Source of the DNA: Clostridia bacterium
Lineage (GTDB): Bacteria; Bacillota_A; Clostridia; Peptostreptococcales; Anaerovoracaceae
NCBI GenBank assembly: GCA_024403175.1
Contig: JAKSSI010000020.1
Span: forward strand, 1 to 11,405
Reading direction: 5' to 3'
DNA length: 11,405 nt
In this document: one piece after another, positions 1-6,472 of the stretch
Numbering within the stretch: position 1 is the first letter of the stretch
How the letters are laid out: each line of letters starts with the position of its first letter
The notes under the pieces: generated by a model
Told to the model about the DNA's origin: nothing
What the model saw: only the letters and a program-made list of their open reading frames with translations
The model's database searches: none
Position numbers and translations under genes: made by a program

Positions 1-166
1 CCCCACACTTGCCTTTACCGGATTTTCCGAGGACTTACTTCTAAACTATGCCATGCTCACACGTCTTCTATCTACTGGCGTGCTTACGTGGATCCCTTTG
101 CCCATAGCTGGCTTGGATTTTCAACCTCAGACCTTAGCATCTTTCTAATTTTAACATAAAATATTA
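1..166 (-). ncRNA. Candidate structured RNA or mobile-element edge (unidentified)
   Basis: No gene is convincing here. The stretch is visibly more GC-rich than the neighbouring genes. Read on the minus strand it can form nested helices: CUGAGG (130-125) with CCUCGG (32-27), AGCUAUG (109-103) with CAUAGUU (50-44), CCACG (91-87) with CAUGG (55-51, one C-A mismatch), and GCACG (83-79) with CGUGU (63-59). Three of the four contain a G-U pair that would be an A-C mismatch on the plus strand, which favours minus-strand transcription, that is, downstream of rlmH. The molecule may continue beyond position 1. Alternatively, a plus-strand frame is open from 2 to 148 (48 codons, ending TAA) and could be the tail of an unknown gene. 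I could not match it to tmRNA, 6S, RNase P, SRP RNA or tRNA. Confidence 0.25.
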
Positions 167-622
167 CTATTTATGATACTTTTCGCCTGCGTTTATCTTA
201 AAAGCTCTGTATATTTGCTCTAAAAGTACTACACGCATAAGCTGATGCGGGAAAGTAAACGCTGAAAATGATAATCTAAAGTCCGCAATGGCTCTTACAT
301 CGTCTGTATAGCCGTTAGACCCGCCTATTACAAAGCAAATATGGCTTGTGCCGCTTACGCCGAGGCTTGAAATTTTTTCAGCAAGCTGCTCAGAGCTTAT
401 GCTTTTGCCACCAACATCAAGTGCTACAACGTATGGTTTTCCAAGCTTTTCAATGGCTGCAATGATAGCTTTGCTCTCTTCGGCAGAATCATCGGTTTTG
501 CTTTCCGCAAGCTCTACTACTTGCAATTTGCAAAATCGCGAAAGCCTTTTAGAGTATTCTCCGCAGGCATCCACCCAAAATTTTTCTTTTAGTTTTCCGA
601 CGCAAATTATTGTAACATTCAT
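167..622 (-). CDS. rlmH: 23S rRNA (pseudouridine-1915-N3)-methyltransferase RlmH
   Basis: This is a SPOUT-class methyltransferase that uses S-adenosylmethionine to methylate N3 of pseudouridine 1915 in helix 69 of 23S rRNA, acting on assembled 70S ribosomes in the cytoplasm. The N-terminus (MNVTIICVGKLKEKF, then EYSKRLSRFCKL) is the family signature. FVIGGSNGYTDDV near residue 100 corresponds to the SAM-binding GG-x-x-G loop of the trefoil knot. The C-terminus reads FPHQLMRVVLLEQIYRAFKI and ends EKYHK, matching the usual PHQ...RAxxI...YHK/R ending. The length of 151 residues is slightly below the usual 155-160, with no gap in the motifs. The start ATG (620-622) follows a weak GACGGG ribosome binding site at 631-636, 8 bases away. 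It stops with TAG at 167-169. In many Bacillota rlmH lies near the walRK-yycHI locus; here yycHI is about 9 kb away on the opposite strand. Confidence 0.96.
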   Translation of the reverse strand: MNVTIICVGKLKEKFWVDACGEYSKRLSRFCKLQVVELAESKTDDSAEESKAIIAAIEKLGKPYVVALDVGGKSISSEQLAEKISSLGVSGTSHICFVIGGSNGYTDDVRAIADFRLSFSAFTFPHQLMRVVLLEQIYRAFKINAGEKYHK

Positions 623-695
623 GGCTTTTTCCCGTCTTTTATAAGTAGTTGCAAATATAATATAGTAAAAAGAAGAAAAAATCCATAGCGTCCTG

Positions 696-704
696 TGTTA
701 TAAT
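696..704 (+). promoter_or_regulatory. Candidate extended -10 promoter for the GTPase pair
   Basis: A consensus TATAAT at 699-704 is preceded by TGT (696-698), giving an extended -10 element. The -35 region (about 676-682) is A-rich and not recognisable. Transcription would start near 711, giving a very short leader that just includes the GGAGG site at 715-719. No Zur-like zinc-responsive palindrome is visible between 623 and 726. Confidence 0.45.
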
Positions 705-726
705 TAGATGTTATGGAGGCGGTATT

Positions 727-1803
727 ATGACAAGAGTAGATATCTATTCCGGTTTTTTGGGAGCCGGTAAAACAACGCTTATTAAAAAATTAATTAAAGA
801 AGCATATAACAACGAAAAGATTGTTCTCGTTGAAAACGTATTCGGTAAAGTTGGAATAGACAGCGGATTCCTTAAGGACACAGGCATTGAAATTACAGCA
901 ATGAGCTCTGGCTGCATCTGCTGCTCTCTTTCTGGAGATTTTAAAAAGTCAATTAAGAAGATTCAGGCAGATTACAACCCGGATCGAATTCTCATAGAAC
1001 CAACTGGCGTGGGTGCGCTTTCCACTGTAGTAGATTCTGTAATGGAAGCAGGTCTTACTGTAGGCGGACTTACAACAGTTGTAGACGTTACAAAGTGCAA
1101 GAAGTACTTAAAGAACTTCGGTGAATTCTTTGGCGATCAGGTAGAAACAGCAAGCGTAATTATGCTTTCTAGAACCAAGGATGCCGACCCAGAACTTGTG
1201 GCAGATGTAGTTGAACTTCTTGAAATGAAGAATCCAAATGCAACTATCATCACAACAGATTGGGATGCATTAGACGGCAAGAAGATTCTTGAAATCATTG
1301 AGGGTCGCGACATGCTTAAGGAAGAACTTGAAAAACTTGTTGCAGAGCACGAACACGAATGCGACGATCCAAATTGTAGCTGTCACGACCACGATCATGA
1401 CGACGATGATGACGATGAACACGAACATCATCACCATCACCATCATCATGATGAAGATGAATGCGACGATCCAGATTGCGATTGCCACGATCATGAACAT
1501 CATCACCATCACAGCCACGAAGCTGATGCAGTATTTAAGTCTTGGGGTAAGGAAACTGCTAGAAAGTATTCTGAAGATGATATTAAGGCTGCACTTACAG
1601 CACTTGATGATGAAGAAAAGTTTGGCATGGTATTAAGAGCTAAGGGTATACTTCAGGCTCCTGATAACAGCTGGATTCACTTCGATTACACACCTGGTGA
1701 AATCGACATTAGAAAAGGCACAGCAGAACCAACTGGCATGATTTGCGTAATTGGTCATAAGCTTAATGAAGAAGCAGTTACCCAGCTTTGGGGATTAAAG
1801 TAG
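727..1803 (+). CDS. G3E-family (CobW/COG0523) GTPase with His/Cys-rich metal-binding insert
   Basis: This is a probable GTP-dependent metal chaperone or insertase of the G3E family (relatives: YjiA, CobW, ZigA/ZNG1), acting in the cytoplasm. Visible motifs are Walker A GFLGAGKTT (residues 9-17), the family CxCC metal motif C63-I-C65-C66, and the ExxG motif E91-P-T-G94 following a Walker B-type strand. The guanine-specificity NKxD motif is replaced by S148-R-T-K151. Residues about 205-270 form a long Asp/His-rich insert holding two CDDPxCxCH units and runs of five and eight histidines. A CobW_C-like domain follows (about 273-358, beginning VFKSWGKET). The start ATG has GGAGG at 715-719, 7 bases upstream. 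A second, divergent G3E GTPase follows 12 bases after the stop, so the two are probably cotranscribed. The His-rich insert suggests zinc, nickel or cobalt; the cargo cannot be read from sequence. Family assignment is firm, substrate is inference. Confidence 0.93.
   Translation: MTRVDIYSGFLGAGKTTLIKKLIKEAYNNEKIVLVENVFGKVGIDSGFLKDTGIEITAMSSGCICCSLSGDFKKSIKKIQADYNPDRILIEPTGVGALSTVVDSVMEAGLTVGGLTTVVDVTKCKKYLKNFGEFFGDQVETASVIMLSRTKDADPELVADVVELLEMKNPNATIITTDWDALDGKKILEIIEGRDMLKEELEKLVAEHEHECDDPNCSCHDHDHDDDDDDEHEHHHHHHHHDEDECDDPDCDCHDHEHHHHHSHEADAVFKSWGKETARKYSEDDIKAALTALDDEEKFGMVLRAKGILQAPDNSWIHFDYTPGEIDIRKGTAEPTGMICVIGHKLNEEAVTQLWGLK
1351..1515 (+). repeat. Duplicated CDDPxCxCH metal-ligand unit inside the GTPase gene
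   Basis: Within the GTPase gene a 32-base unit occurs at 1357-1388 and again at 1459-1490, 102 bases (34 residues) apart. Both encode ECDDPxCxCHD, with cysteines 212/217/219 and His 220 in the first copy and cysteines 246/251/253 and His 254 in the second. The copies differ only in their second half. Asp/His-rich stretches separate and follow them. The pattern looks like an internal duplication of a small metal-binding loop. Confidence 0.85.
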
Positions 1804-1815
1804 GTAGGTTAGAAA

Positions 1816-2808
1816 ATGGCGCAGGCATTAAGAAGAGAAGTTCCTTGCTATCTTTTCACTGGATTTATTGATTCTGGTAAGACAACATTTTTGCAGGAAA
1901 CTCTTGAAGATGAACGTTTTAATGACGGTTTAGAATCAACTCTTGTTCTTCTTTGCGAACAGGGTGATACAGAACTTGATTTATCTGAAGAAAGATTCCC
2001 TAGAGATAAATTCCCAAAGGGAACAGAAAACATCCATGTAGTTGTTCTTGAATCTCAGAGAAAACTCAATGGTGCATTTTTAGATAGCCTTACAGAAAAG
2101 TACAATCCTGATAAGGTTATGATTGAATATAACGGAATGTGGCTCATTAATGATTTAGTAAATGCTATGCCAGATAGTTGGATTATCTATCAGGAATACA
2201 GCTTTGCAGAATCCGATTCTTTCCTTATGTACAATCAGACAATGCGTCAGCTTGTTTTTGATAAGATTCAAACTTGTGATGTTATAGTATTCAATCGTTT
2301 CGATGATACAACAACTGATTTTATGGAATTCCATAAGATAGTAAGAGGTATCAGCAGACGTGCAGATATTTTCTACGAAGATGAAACAAGAGAAGCAAGA
2401 GTAGACGATATTGAAGATCCACTTCCTTTCGATAAAGATGCTAAGGAATTTGTGGTCGAGGATAGAGACTATGCACTTTGGTACAGAGATCTTACAGAAG
2501 ATTTAGATTCATATGAAGGCAAGAAGATTACTGTAAAGGGTGCTCTTGGTATTTCTGAAGATCTTACAGGCAGCAATTTTGTTTTTGGACGAGAACTTAT
2601 GACATGCTGTGTTGAAGATATTCAGATGGCCGCTCTTGTATGCGAATGGAATGGCGAACCAATTGTTAAAGGCGATTGGGCCGTTATTACAGGAAAGCTT
2701 ACTATCAAAAAGCAGAAGGCTTATGGCGGAAAGCTTGGCCCTGTTATCGTTGTAGAAAAAATCGAAAAGTGCGCAGCACCAGAAGAACCTGTTGCTACAT
2801 TCTATTAA
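1816..2808 (+). CDS. G3E-family GTPase lacking CxCC, with DUF1980-like C-terminal domain
   Basis: This is the second GTPase of the pair, 330 residues. The N-terminal G domain has Walker A GFIDSGKTT (16-24), an ExxG motif E104-Y-N-G107, and N160-R-F-D163 as a good match to the NKxD guanine motif. Where its partner has CxCC this protein has a CEQGDTELD stretch, so the family metal motif is missing. From about residue 212 the sequence no longer looks like CobW_C. A domain with FGRELMTCCVEDIQ (257-270, C264-C265) followed by short beta-strand-like segments resembles the C-terminal OB-like part of DUF1980/TIGR03943 proteins (Bacillus YcgQ type), which accompany YcgR-type permeases and COG0523 GTPases. 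That resemblance is recalled, not searched. No permease gene is present in the window. A weak GGTAGG lies before the ATG; only 12 bases separate it from the upstream stop. It probably works with the first GTPase in metal handling. Confidence 0.85.
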   Translation: MAQALRREVPCYLFTGFIDSGKTTFLQETLEDERFNDGLESTLVLLCEQGDTELDLSEERFPRDKFPKGTENIHVVVLESQRKLNGAFLDSLTEKYNPDKVMIEYNGMWLINDLVNAMPDSWIIYQEYSFAESDSFLMYNQTMRQLVFDKIQTCDVIVFNRFDDTTTDFMEFHKIVRGISRRADIFYEDETREARVDDIEDPLPFDKDAKEFVVEDRDYALWYRDLTEDLDSYEGKKITVKGALGISEDLTGSNFVFGRELMTCCVEDIQMAALVCEWNGEPIVKGDWAVITGKLTIKKQKAYGGKLGPVIVVEKIEKCAAPEEPVATFY

Positions 2809-2821
2809 TTTAATTGCTAAA

Positions 2822-2863
2822 AAGCCGCAGATAGTACTATTTGCGGCTTAATATATATTTTTT
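2822..2863 (+). terminator. Intrinsic terminator after the GTPase pair
   Basis: AAGCCGCA (2822-2829) pairs perfectly with TGCGGCTT (2842-2849). The stem continues through a G-U pair into the inner palindrome ATAGTACTAT. An A/T stretch ending in six T (2858-2863) follows. It begins 13 bases after the stop of the second GTPase and separates that unit from the exporter operon. Confidence 0.9.
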
Positions 2864-2888
2864 ATCATGAGGGGGAGGATTTATCCAA

Positions 2889-4508
2889 ATGGGTATTTTC
2901 AAAAAAGATCCAAATGCAGCTCCTAAAACAGCAGCACAGAAAAAGAAGACCCGAAGAATTATTAGAACAATTGTAATAATTGTGATTCTTGCAATTATTG
3001 CATTTTTCGCTTACACAAAATTCTTCAAGAAGGGTTCATCTAACAAAGATGTATTAACAGACTTTGTTCACTATGGAAGCATTACATCTGTAGTAGAAGG
3101 AAGCGGTGTTACTAAAACAAAGAACACTGAAACACTTTCTCTTTCTACATCAGGCACTTGCACAGAAGTTTTTGTAACAGAGGGTCAGCAGGTAGAAGCA
3201 GGAGACAAGCTTTTTACTATTGAATCTTCTGCAGCAAAGAACATGCTCGAAAGTGCAAAGAAAAATTACGAAGGATATCAGAAGAGACTTAGCGCAGCAA
3301 GAAAAGATATTGCAGGAGTAAATCTTTCACCAAAGTTTTCCGGCAAAATTGTTGATGTTGTTAAGCTTGAATCCGGTGATGAAGTTTCAAAGGGGATGAA
3401 ACTTGCAACACTTATCGACGACAGAACAATGAAGCTTACACAGTACTACAGCTATGCTTACAAAGATGCTTTCTATGTTGGCCAGCCTGTAGATGTTTCT
3501 ATTCCACAGCTTATGTCTGTTGTAAAGGGAAAAGTTGAAGCAGTAAATATGGTAAGCAGAATTACACAAGAAGGTTCTAAGCTGTTCTCTATAACTGTTT
3601 CTTTAAAGAATGAAGGTGTACTTACTGAAGGTATGGTGGCATCTGCTACAACACAGTTTGAAGGAGATATAGTTTATCCATATGAAGATGCAACACTTGA
3701 ATACAACAAGATTTCATCTTTAAATTCTTCTGTATCCGGTACAGTAGTTTCCAGCAAACTTTTAGATTATCTCGAAGTTGAAGCTGGCGAAGTACTTGTA
3801 GTTTTCGATACAGAAAATGCAGACAATGAAATTTTCGAATTAGAAAAAGCTCTTGAAGATGCTGAAAAGGCTTTAGAAAAGGCTCAGAAGAATCTTGATA
3901 ATTGCAATGCAGTTGCTCCTATTTCAGGAAGAGTAATTGGTCTTTCTGTAAGAGAAGGCGAACCAATTTCTGAAAACAGCATGCTCGTTACAATTTCTGA
4001 TTCTTCTCAGATTTATGTAACAGGAACAGTTGATGAAAGAAATATCAGTTTCATTCAGCCTGGTATGCAGGTTCAGTTAGACCAGTGGGGTACAATGTGC
4101 TTTGGTTATGTAGATACAGTTAGCTGGTCATCTACAATCAACAACGGTGTTGCAACATACCCTGTTACAATCGTTGCAGATAACTGGGATGGAAATATTC
4201 AGCTCAACAGTTACATCAACTACAAGATTACAGCAAGCCAGAGTGACAACTGCTTAGTAGTTCCACTTCAGGCTGTTAGAAATGTTGTACTTGAAGATGG
4301 TACTGAAGCAAATGTACTCTACGTAAGAAATGCAAATCCTGACGACGTTGTTACACTCATGTACAACGATGAAGAAATTCCAGCAGGCTTTGATCCAGTT
4401 GCTGTTGTTATTGGTATCAGCGATAACGCAAACGTTGAAATCAAAGAAGGTATCGAAGACGGTACAGAAGTATTCACTCAACTTATTTCATCTGAATTTT
4501 GGGGATAG
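2889..4508 (+). CDS. Membrane-fusion adaptor protein of an ABC exporter (HlyD/MacA/YknX-like)
   Basis: This is a periplasmic-adaptor-type subunit that in Gram-positives sits on the outer face of the membrane and cooperates with a MacB-like ABC permease. A basic N-terminus precedes one transmembrane segment (about residues 24-43); there is no lipobox. A first lipoyl-like half (GTCTEVFVTEGQQVEAGDKL) leads into a short helical stretch and a second half (FSGKIVDVVKLESGDEVSKG). A further lipoyl-like half near residue 280 (SVSGTVVSSKLL), a charged Glu/Lys/Ala helix (about 308-338) typical of the adaptor hairpin, and its matching half (APISGRVIGLSVREGEPI) follow. A beta-barrel and membrane-proximal-like region (DERNISFIQPGMQVQL to CLVVPLQAVRNVV) closes the protein. 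At 539 residues it is longer than typical MacA/YknX (about 370-400) because of the duplicated lipoyl module. The start follows GGGGGAGGA at 2871-2879. The ATPase gene begins 3 bases after its stop. Confidence 0.92.
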   Translation: MGIFKKDPNAAPKTAAQKKKTRRIIRTIVIIVILAIIAFFAYTKFFKKGSSNKDVLTDFVHYGSITSVVEGSGVTKTKNTETLSLSTSGTCTEVFVTEGQQVEAGDKLFTIESSAAKNMLESAKKNYEGYQKRLSAARKDIAGVNLSPKFSGKIVDVVKLESGDEVSKGMKLATLIDDRTMKLTQYYSYAYKDAFYVGQPVDVSIPQLMSVVKGKVEAVNMVSRITQEGSKLFSITVSLKNEGVLTEGMVASATTQFEGDIVYPYEDATLEYNKISSLNSSVSGTVVSSKLLDYLEVEAGEVLVVFDTENADNEIFELEKALEDAEKALEKAQKNLDNCNAVAPISGRVIGLSVREGEPISENSMLVTISDSSQIYVTGTVDERNISFIQPGMQVQLDQWGTMCFGYVDTVSWSSTINNGVATYPVTIVADNWDGNIQLNSYINYKITASQSDNCLVVPLQAVRNVVLEDGTEANVLYVRNANPDDVVTLMYNDEEIPAGFDPVAVVIGISDNANVEIKEGIEDGTEVFTQLISSEFWG

Positions 4509-4511
4509 TTT

Positions 4512-5210
4512 ATGGCAGAGCTAATTAAGGTCGAAGACGTATACAAGATATACGATGAAGGTCTTGAAAGCGAAGTTAGAGCCTTAGACGGTGTATCCCT
4601 TACGATCGATATAGGAGAATTTGTTGCAATTGTTGGGCAATCAGGTAGTGGTAAATCAACACTGATGAATGTGCTTGGTTGCTTAGATATTCCAACGCGT
4701 GGCGAATTCTTCCTAAACGGTACAAACGTAAAAGAGCTTAACGATTCAGAGCTTTCAAGAATTAGGAATAAAGAAATCGGTTTCATATTCCAACAATATA
4801 ACTTATTAAAATCTCTTACTGTTTTAGAGAATGTAGAGCTGCCTCTTATCTATCAGGGAATAGATCCAATTGATAGAAGAGAGCTTGCACTAGCAGCGCT
4901 TAAGCGCATGGGGCTAGAAGGCAGAGAAAAACATTCTCCAACACAGATGTCTGGTGGTCAGCAGCAAAGAGTTGCTATTGCAAGAGCTATTGCTACAACA
5001 CCGCACATTGTTATGGCCGACGAACCTACAGGTGCGCTGGACTCTAGAACGGGTAAAGAAATTCTTGCGTTCCTTCAGGATTTAAACAAGCAAGGAACAA
5101 CAGTAATTCTTATCACTCACGACAACTCTATTGCCGAAACTGCAAAGCGTATTGTACGTATTGCAGACGGTAAGATAGTTGAAGATAGAACTAAGGAGGT
5201 GGATTGGTAA
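4512..5210 (+). CDS. ABC transporter ATP-binding protein (MacB/LolD/YknY-like)
   Basis: This is the ATP-hydrolysing subunit of the exporter, located at the inner face of the membrane. All nucleotide-binding motifs are intact over 232 residues: Walker A GQSGSGKST, Q-loop IFQQYNLL, signature MSGGQQQRVAIARA, Walker B IVMADEPTGALD, and the switch histidine in ILITHD. The segment ALDGVSLTIDIGEFVAIVG at the front and the GALDSRTG after Walker B are typical of the LolD/MacB/FtsE-like subgroup, which powers mechanotransmission rather than substrate translocation through the membrane domain. A G-rich GGGGA (4501-4505) precedes the ATG by 6 bases. Its TAA overlaps the ATG of the permease gene by one base (TAATG), indicating coupled translation. 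Confidence 0.97.
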   Translation: MAELIKVEDVYKIYDEGLESEVRALDGVSLTIDIGEFVAIVGQSGSGKSTLMNVLGCLDIPTRGEFFLNGTNVKELNDSELSRIRNKEIGFIFQQYNLLKSLTVLENVELPLIYQGIDPIDRRELALAALKRMGLEGREKHSPTQMSGGQQQRVAIARAIATTPHIVMADEPTGALDSRTGKEILAFLQDLNKQGTTVILITHDNSIAETAKRIVRIADGKIVEDRTKEVDW

Positions 5211-6463
5211 TGAATCTACTTCAGTCAATTAAATTTGCATGGCGTTCTATCACTGGTAAGAAGGGTAGATCAATACTTACAATCCTTTCTATCTTCATCG
5301 GTATTGCAGCCGTAATGACTATCGTGTCTGTAATGGAAGGCATGAAGGCTTACACAAAGAATATGTATTCTGCTATGGGCAGCAATAAGATTACGGTTCA
5401 GGCATATTCTTGGGTGTGGGATGAAGATGGTAATAGTAAGGGCACAGATTATTTTCCGGGCTTATACAAATTCTGCAGTACAATTCCAGATTTAGTTACA
5501 GGCATTTCTCCGCAGGGACATTGTAACGCCACAATCGTTTATGGAACAAAATCATCTGCAAATATTGAATACAAGTACGATGAAAATTGGAATTTAATTT
5601 CTGCGCCTCCACAAATCTATTATGGGTCGGATCAATACGCTGTAGTAAATAATCTTGAACTTGCACGTGGTAGAGATATAGCTTATCTCGACATTGAAAA
5701 ATACAATCAGGTCTGTGTAATTGGTGCCGACGCAGTAAGCGAATTCTTTGGTCAGACAGATCCGATTGGAAAGTTTGTTCAAATAGACGGAAATAAATTT
5801 GAAGTAATAGGTGTTTATGCATCAAGATCCTCTGAAGGGTCGAAGGGCAGATCTAATATGGATAATTTCTTCCTTCTTCCATATTCTGCAACAAGACTTC
5901 TTGGTGGGCAGACTATGGATACCTTCTATGTTAAGGCTAAGGACTCAAGCACACTAAAAGAAGCGATTTCTAAAATCGGTGCATATATGAAGGGCGTTGT
6001 AAATTCTTCAACTGGAGGATACAACGTTTATTCTGAAAGTTCTTGGCAGGAAAGTGAAAATGAATTCCTCACTATTATCGGTTTAGTACTTGGCGGTATT
6101 GCTGCAATTTCTCTTCTTGTTGGTGGTATAGGCATTATGAATATTATGCTTGTAACAGTAACCGAGCGAACCAAAGAAATTGGTATTAGAAGAGCAATCG
6201 GTGCAACAAAAGCAAGTATAGTAGTTCAATTCCTTATAGAAGCCGGTATGCTTTGCGGCATAGGCGGTCTTATAGGTATAGCAATAGGATATGTTGGCAG
6301 TATTGTAGTTGGCCGCTTGGCTCTTCAAATGACTATCTACCCACCTGTTTGGGTAACCCTTGCCACATTTGCATTTTCTGTTGCACTTGGCCTTTTGTTT
6401 GGATCTTATCCAGCAGTTAAGGCATCTAAGCTGCAGCCAGTTGAAGCGCTGAGAGCAGAATAG
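5210..6463 (+). CDS. MacB/FtsX-type ABC transporter permease (YknZ-like)
   Basis: This is the membrane subunit of the exporter, 417 residues. One transmembrane segment (about 21-42, beginning SILTILSIFIGIAAV) is followed by a large extracytoplasmic MacB_PCD-type domain (about 45-285). Three C-terminal transmembrane segments follow (about 285-312, 338-365 and 375-400). The FtsX-superfamily signatures TERTKEIGIRRAIGA after the second segment and PAVKASKLQPVEALR at the very end are present. I place the start at ATG 5210, which has a perfect AAGGAGG at 5193-5199 ten bases upstream and overlaps the ATPase stop. An in-frame TTG at 5204 would add two residues but fits the ribosome binding site less well. 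Transport substrate is unknown. The Bacillus relatives (YknXYZ) protect against a toxic peptide, and other MacAB systems export peptides or drugs. Confidence 0.95.
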   Translation: MNLLQSIKFAWRSITGKKGRSILTILSIFIGIAAVMTIVSVMEGMKAYTKNMYSAMGSNKITVQAYSWVWDEDGNSKGTDYFPGLYKFCSTIPDLVTGISPQGHCNATIVYGTKSSANIEYKYDENWNLISAPPQIYYGSDQYAVVNNLELARGRDIAYLDIEKYNQVCVIGADAVSEFFGQTDPIGKFVQIDGNKFEVIGVYASRSSEGSKGRSNMDNFFLLPYSATRLLGGQTMDTFYVKAKDSSTLKEAISKIGAYMKGVVNSSTGGYNVYSESSWQESENEFLTIIGLVLGGIAAISLLVGGIGIMNIMLVTVTERTKEIGIRRAIGATKASIVVQFLIEAGMLCGIGGLIGIAIGYVGSIVVGRLALQMTIYPPVWVTLATFAFSVALGLLFGSYPAVKASKLQPVEALRAE

Positions 6464-6472
6464 GAGATAGGA

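Noticed and set aside
348..644. Plus-strand 98-codon frame opposite rlmH
   Set aside because: It is fully antisense to a clear rlmH with conserved motifs; it has no credible start signal and no family resemblance.
623..726. Zinc-responsive (Zur-type) operator upstream of the GTPase pair
   Set aside because: I looked for an inverted repeat of the TCGTAAT type and found none, so no metal regulator site is claimed.
1270..1518. Minus-strand frame encoding an extremely Met/Val/Ile-rich, membrane-like peptide
   Set aside because: It is the antisense of the Asp/His codon runs of the GTPase (GAT/CAT read backwards give ATC/ATG), with no ribosome binding site. It is a composition artefact.
2841..2868. 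Possible promoter for the exporter operon: TTGCGG (2841-2846) and TATCAT (2863-2868), spacing 16
   Set aside because: It coincides with the terminator stem and T tract, the -35 matches only TTG, and the start would fall within the ribosome binding site. The real promoter of this operon was not identified.
5204..5209. TTG start for the permease two codons upstream
   Set aside because: The ATG at 5210 has better spacing to the perfect AAGGAGG and forms the common TAATG coupling with the preceding gene.
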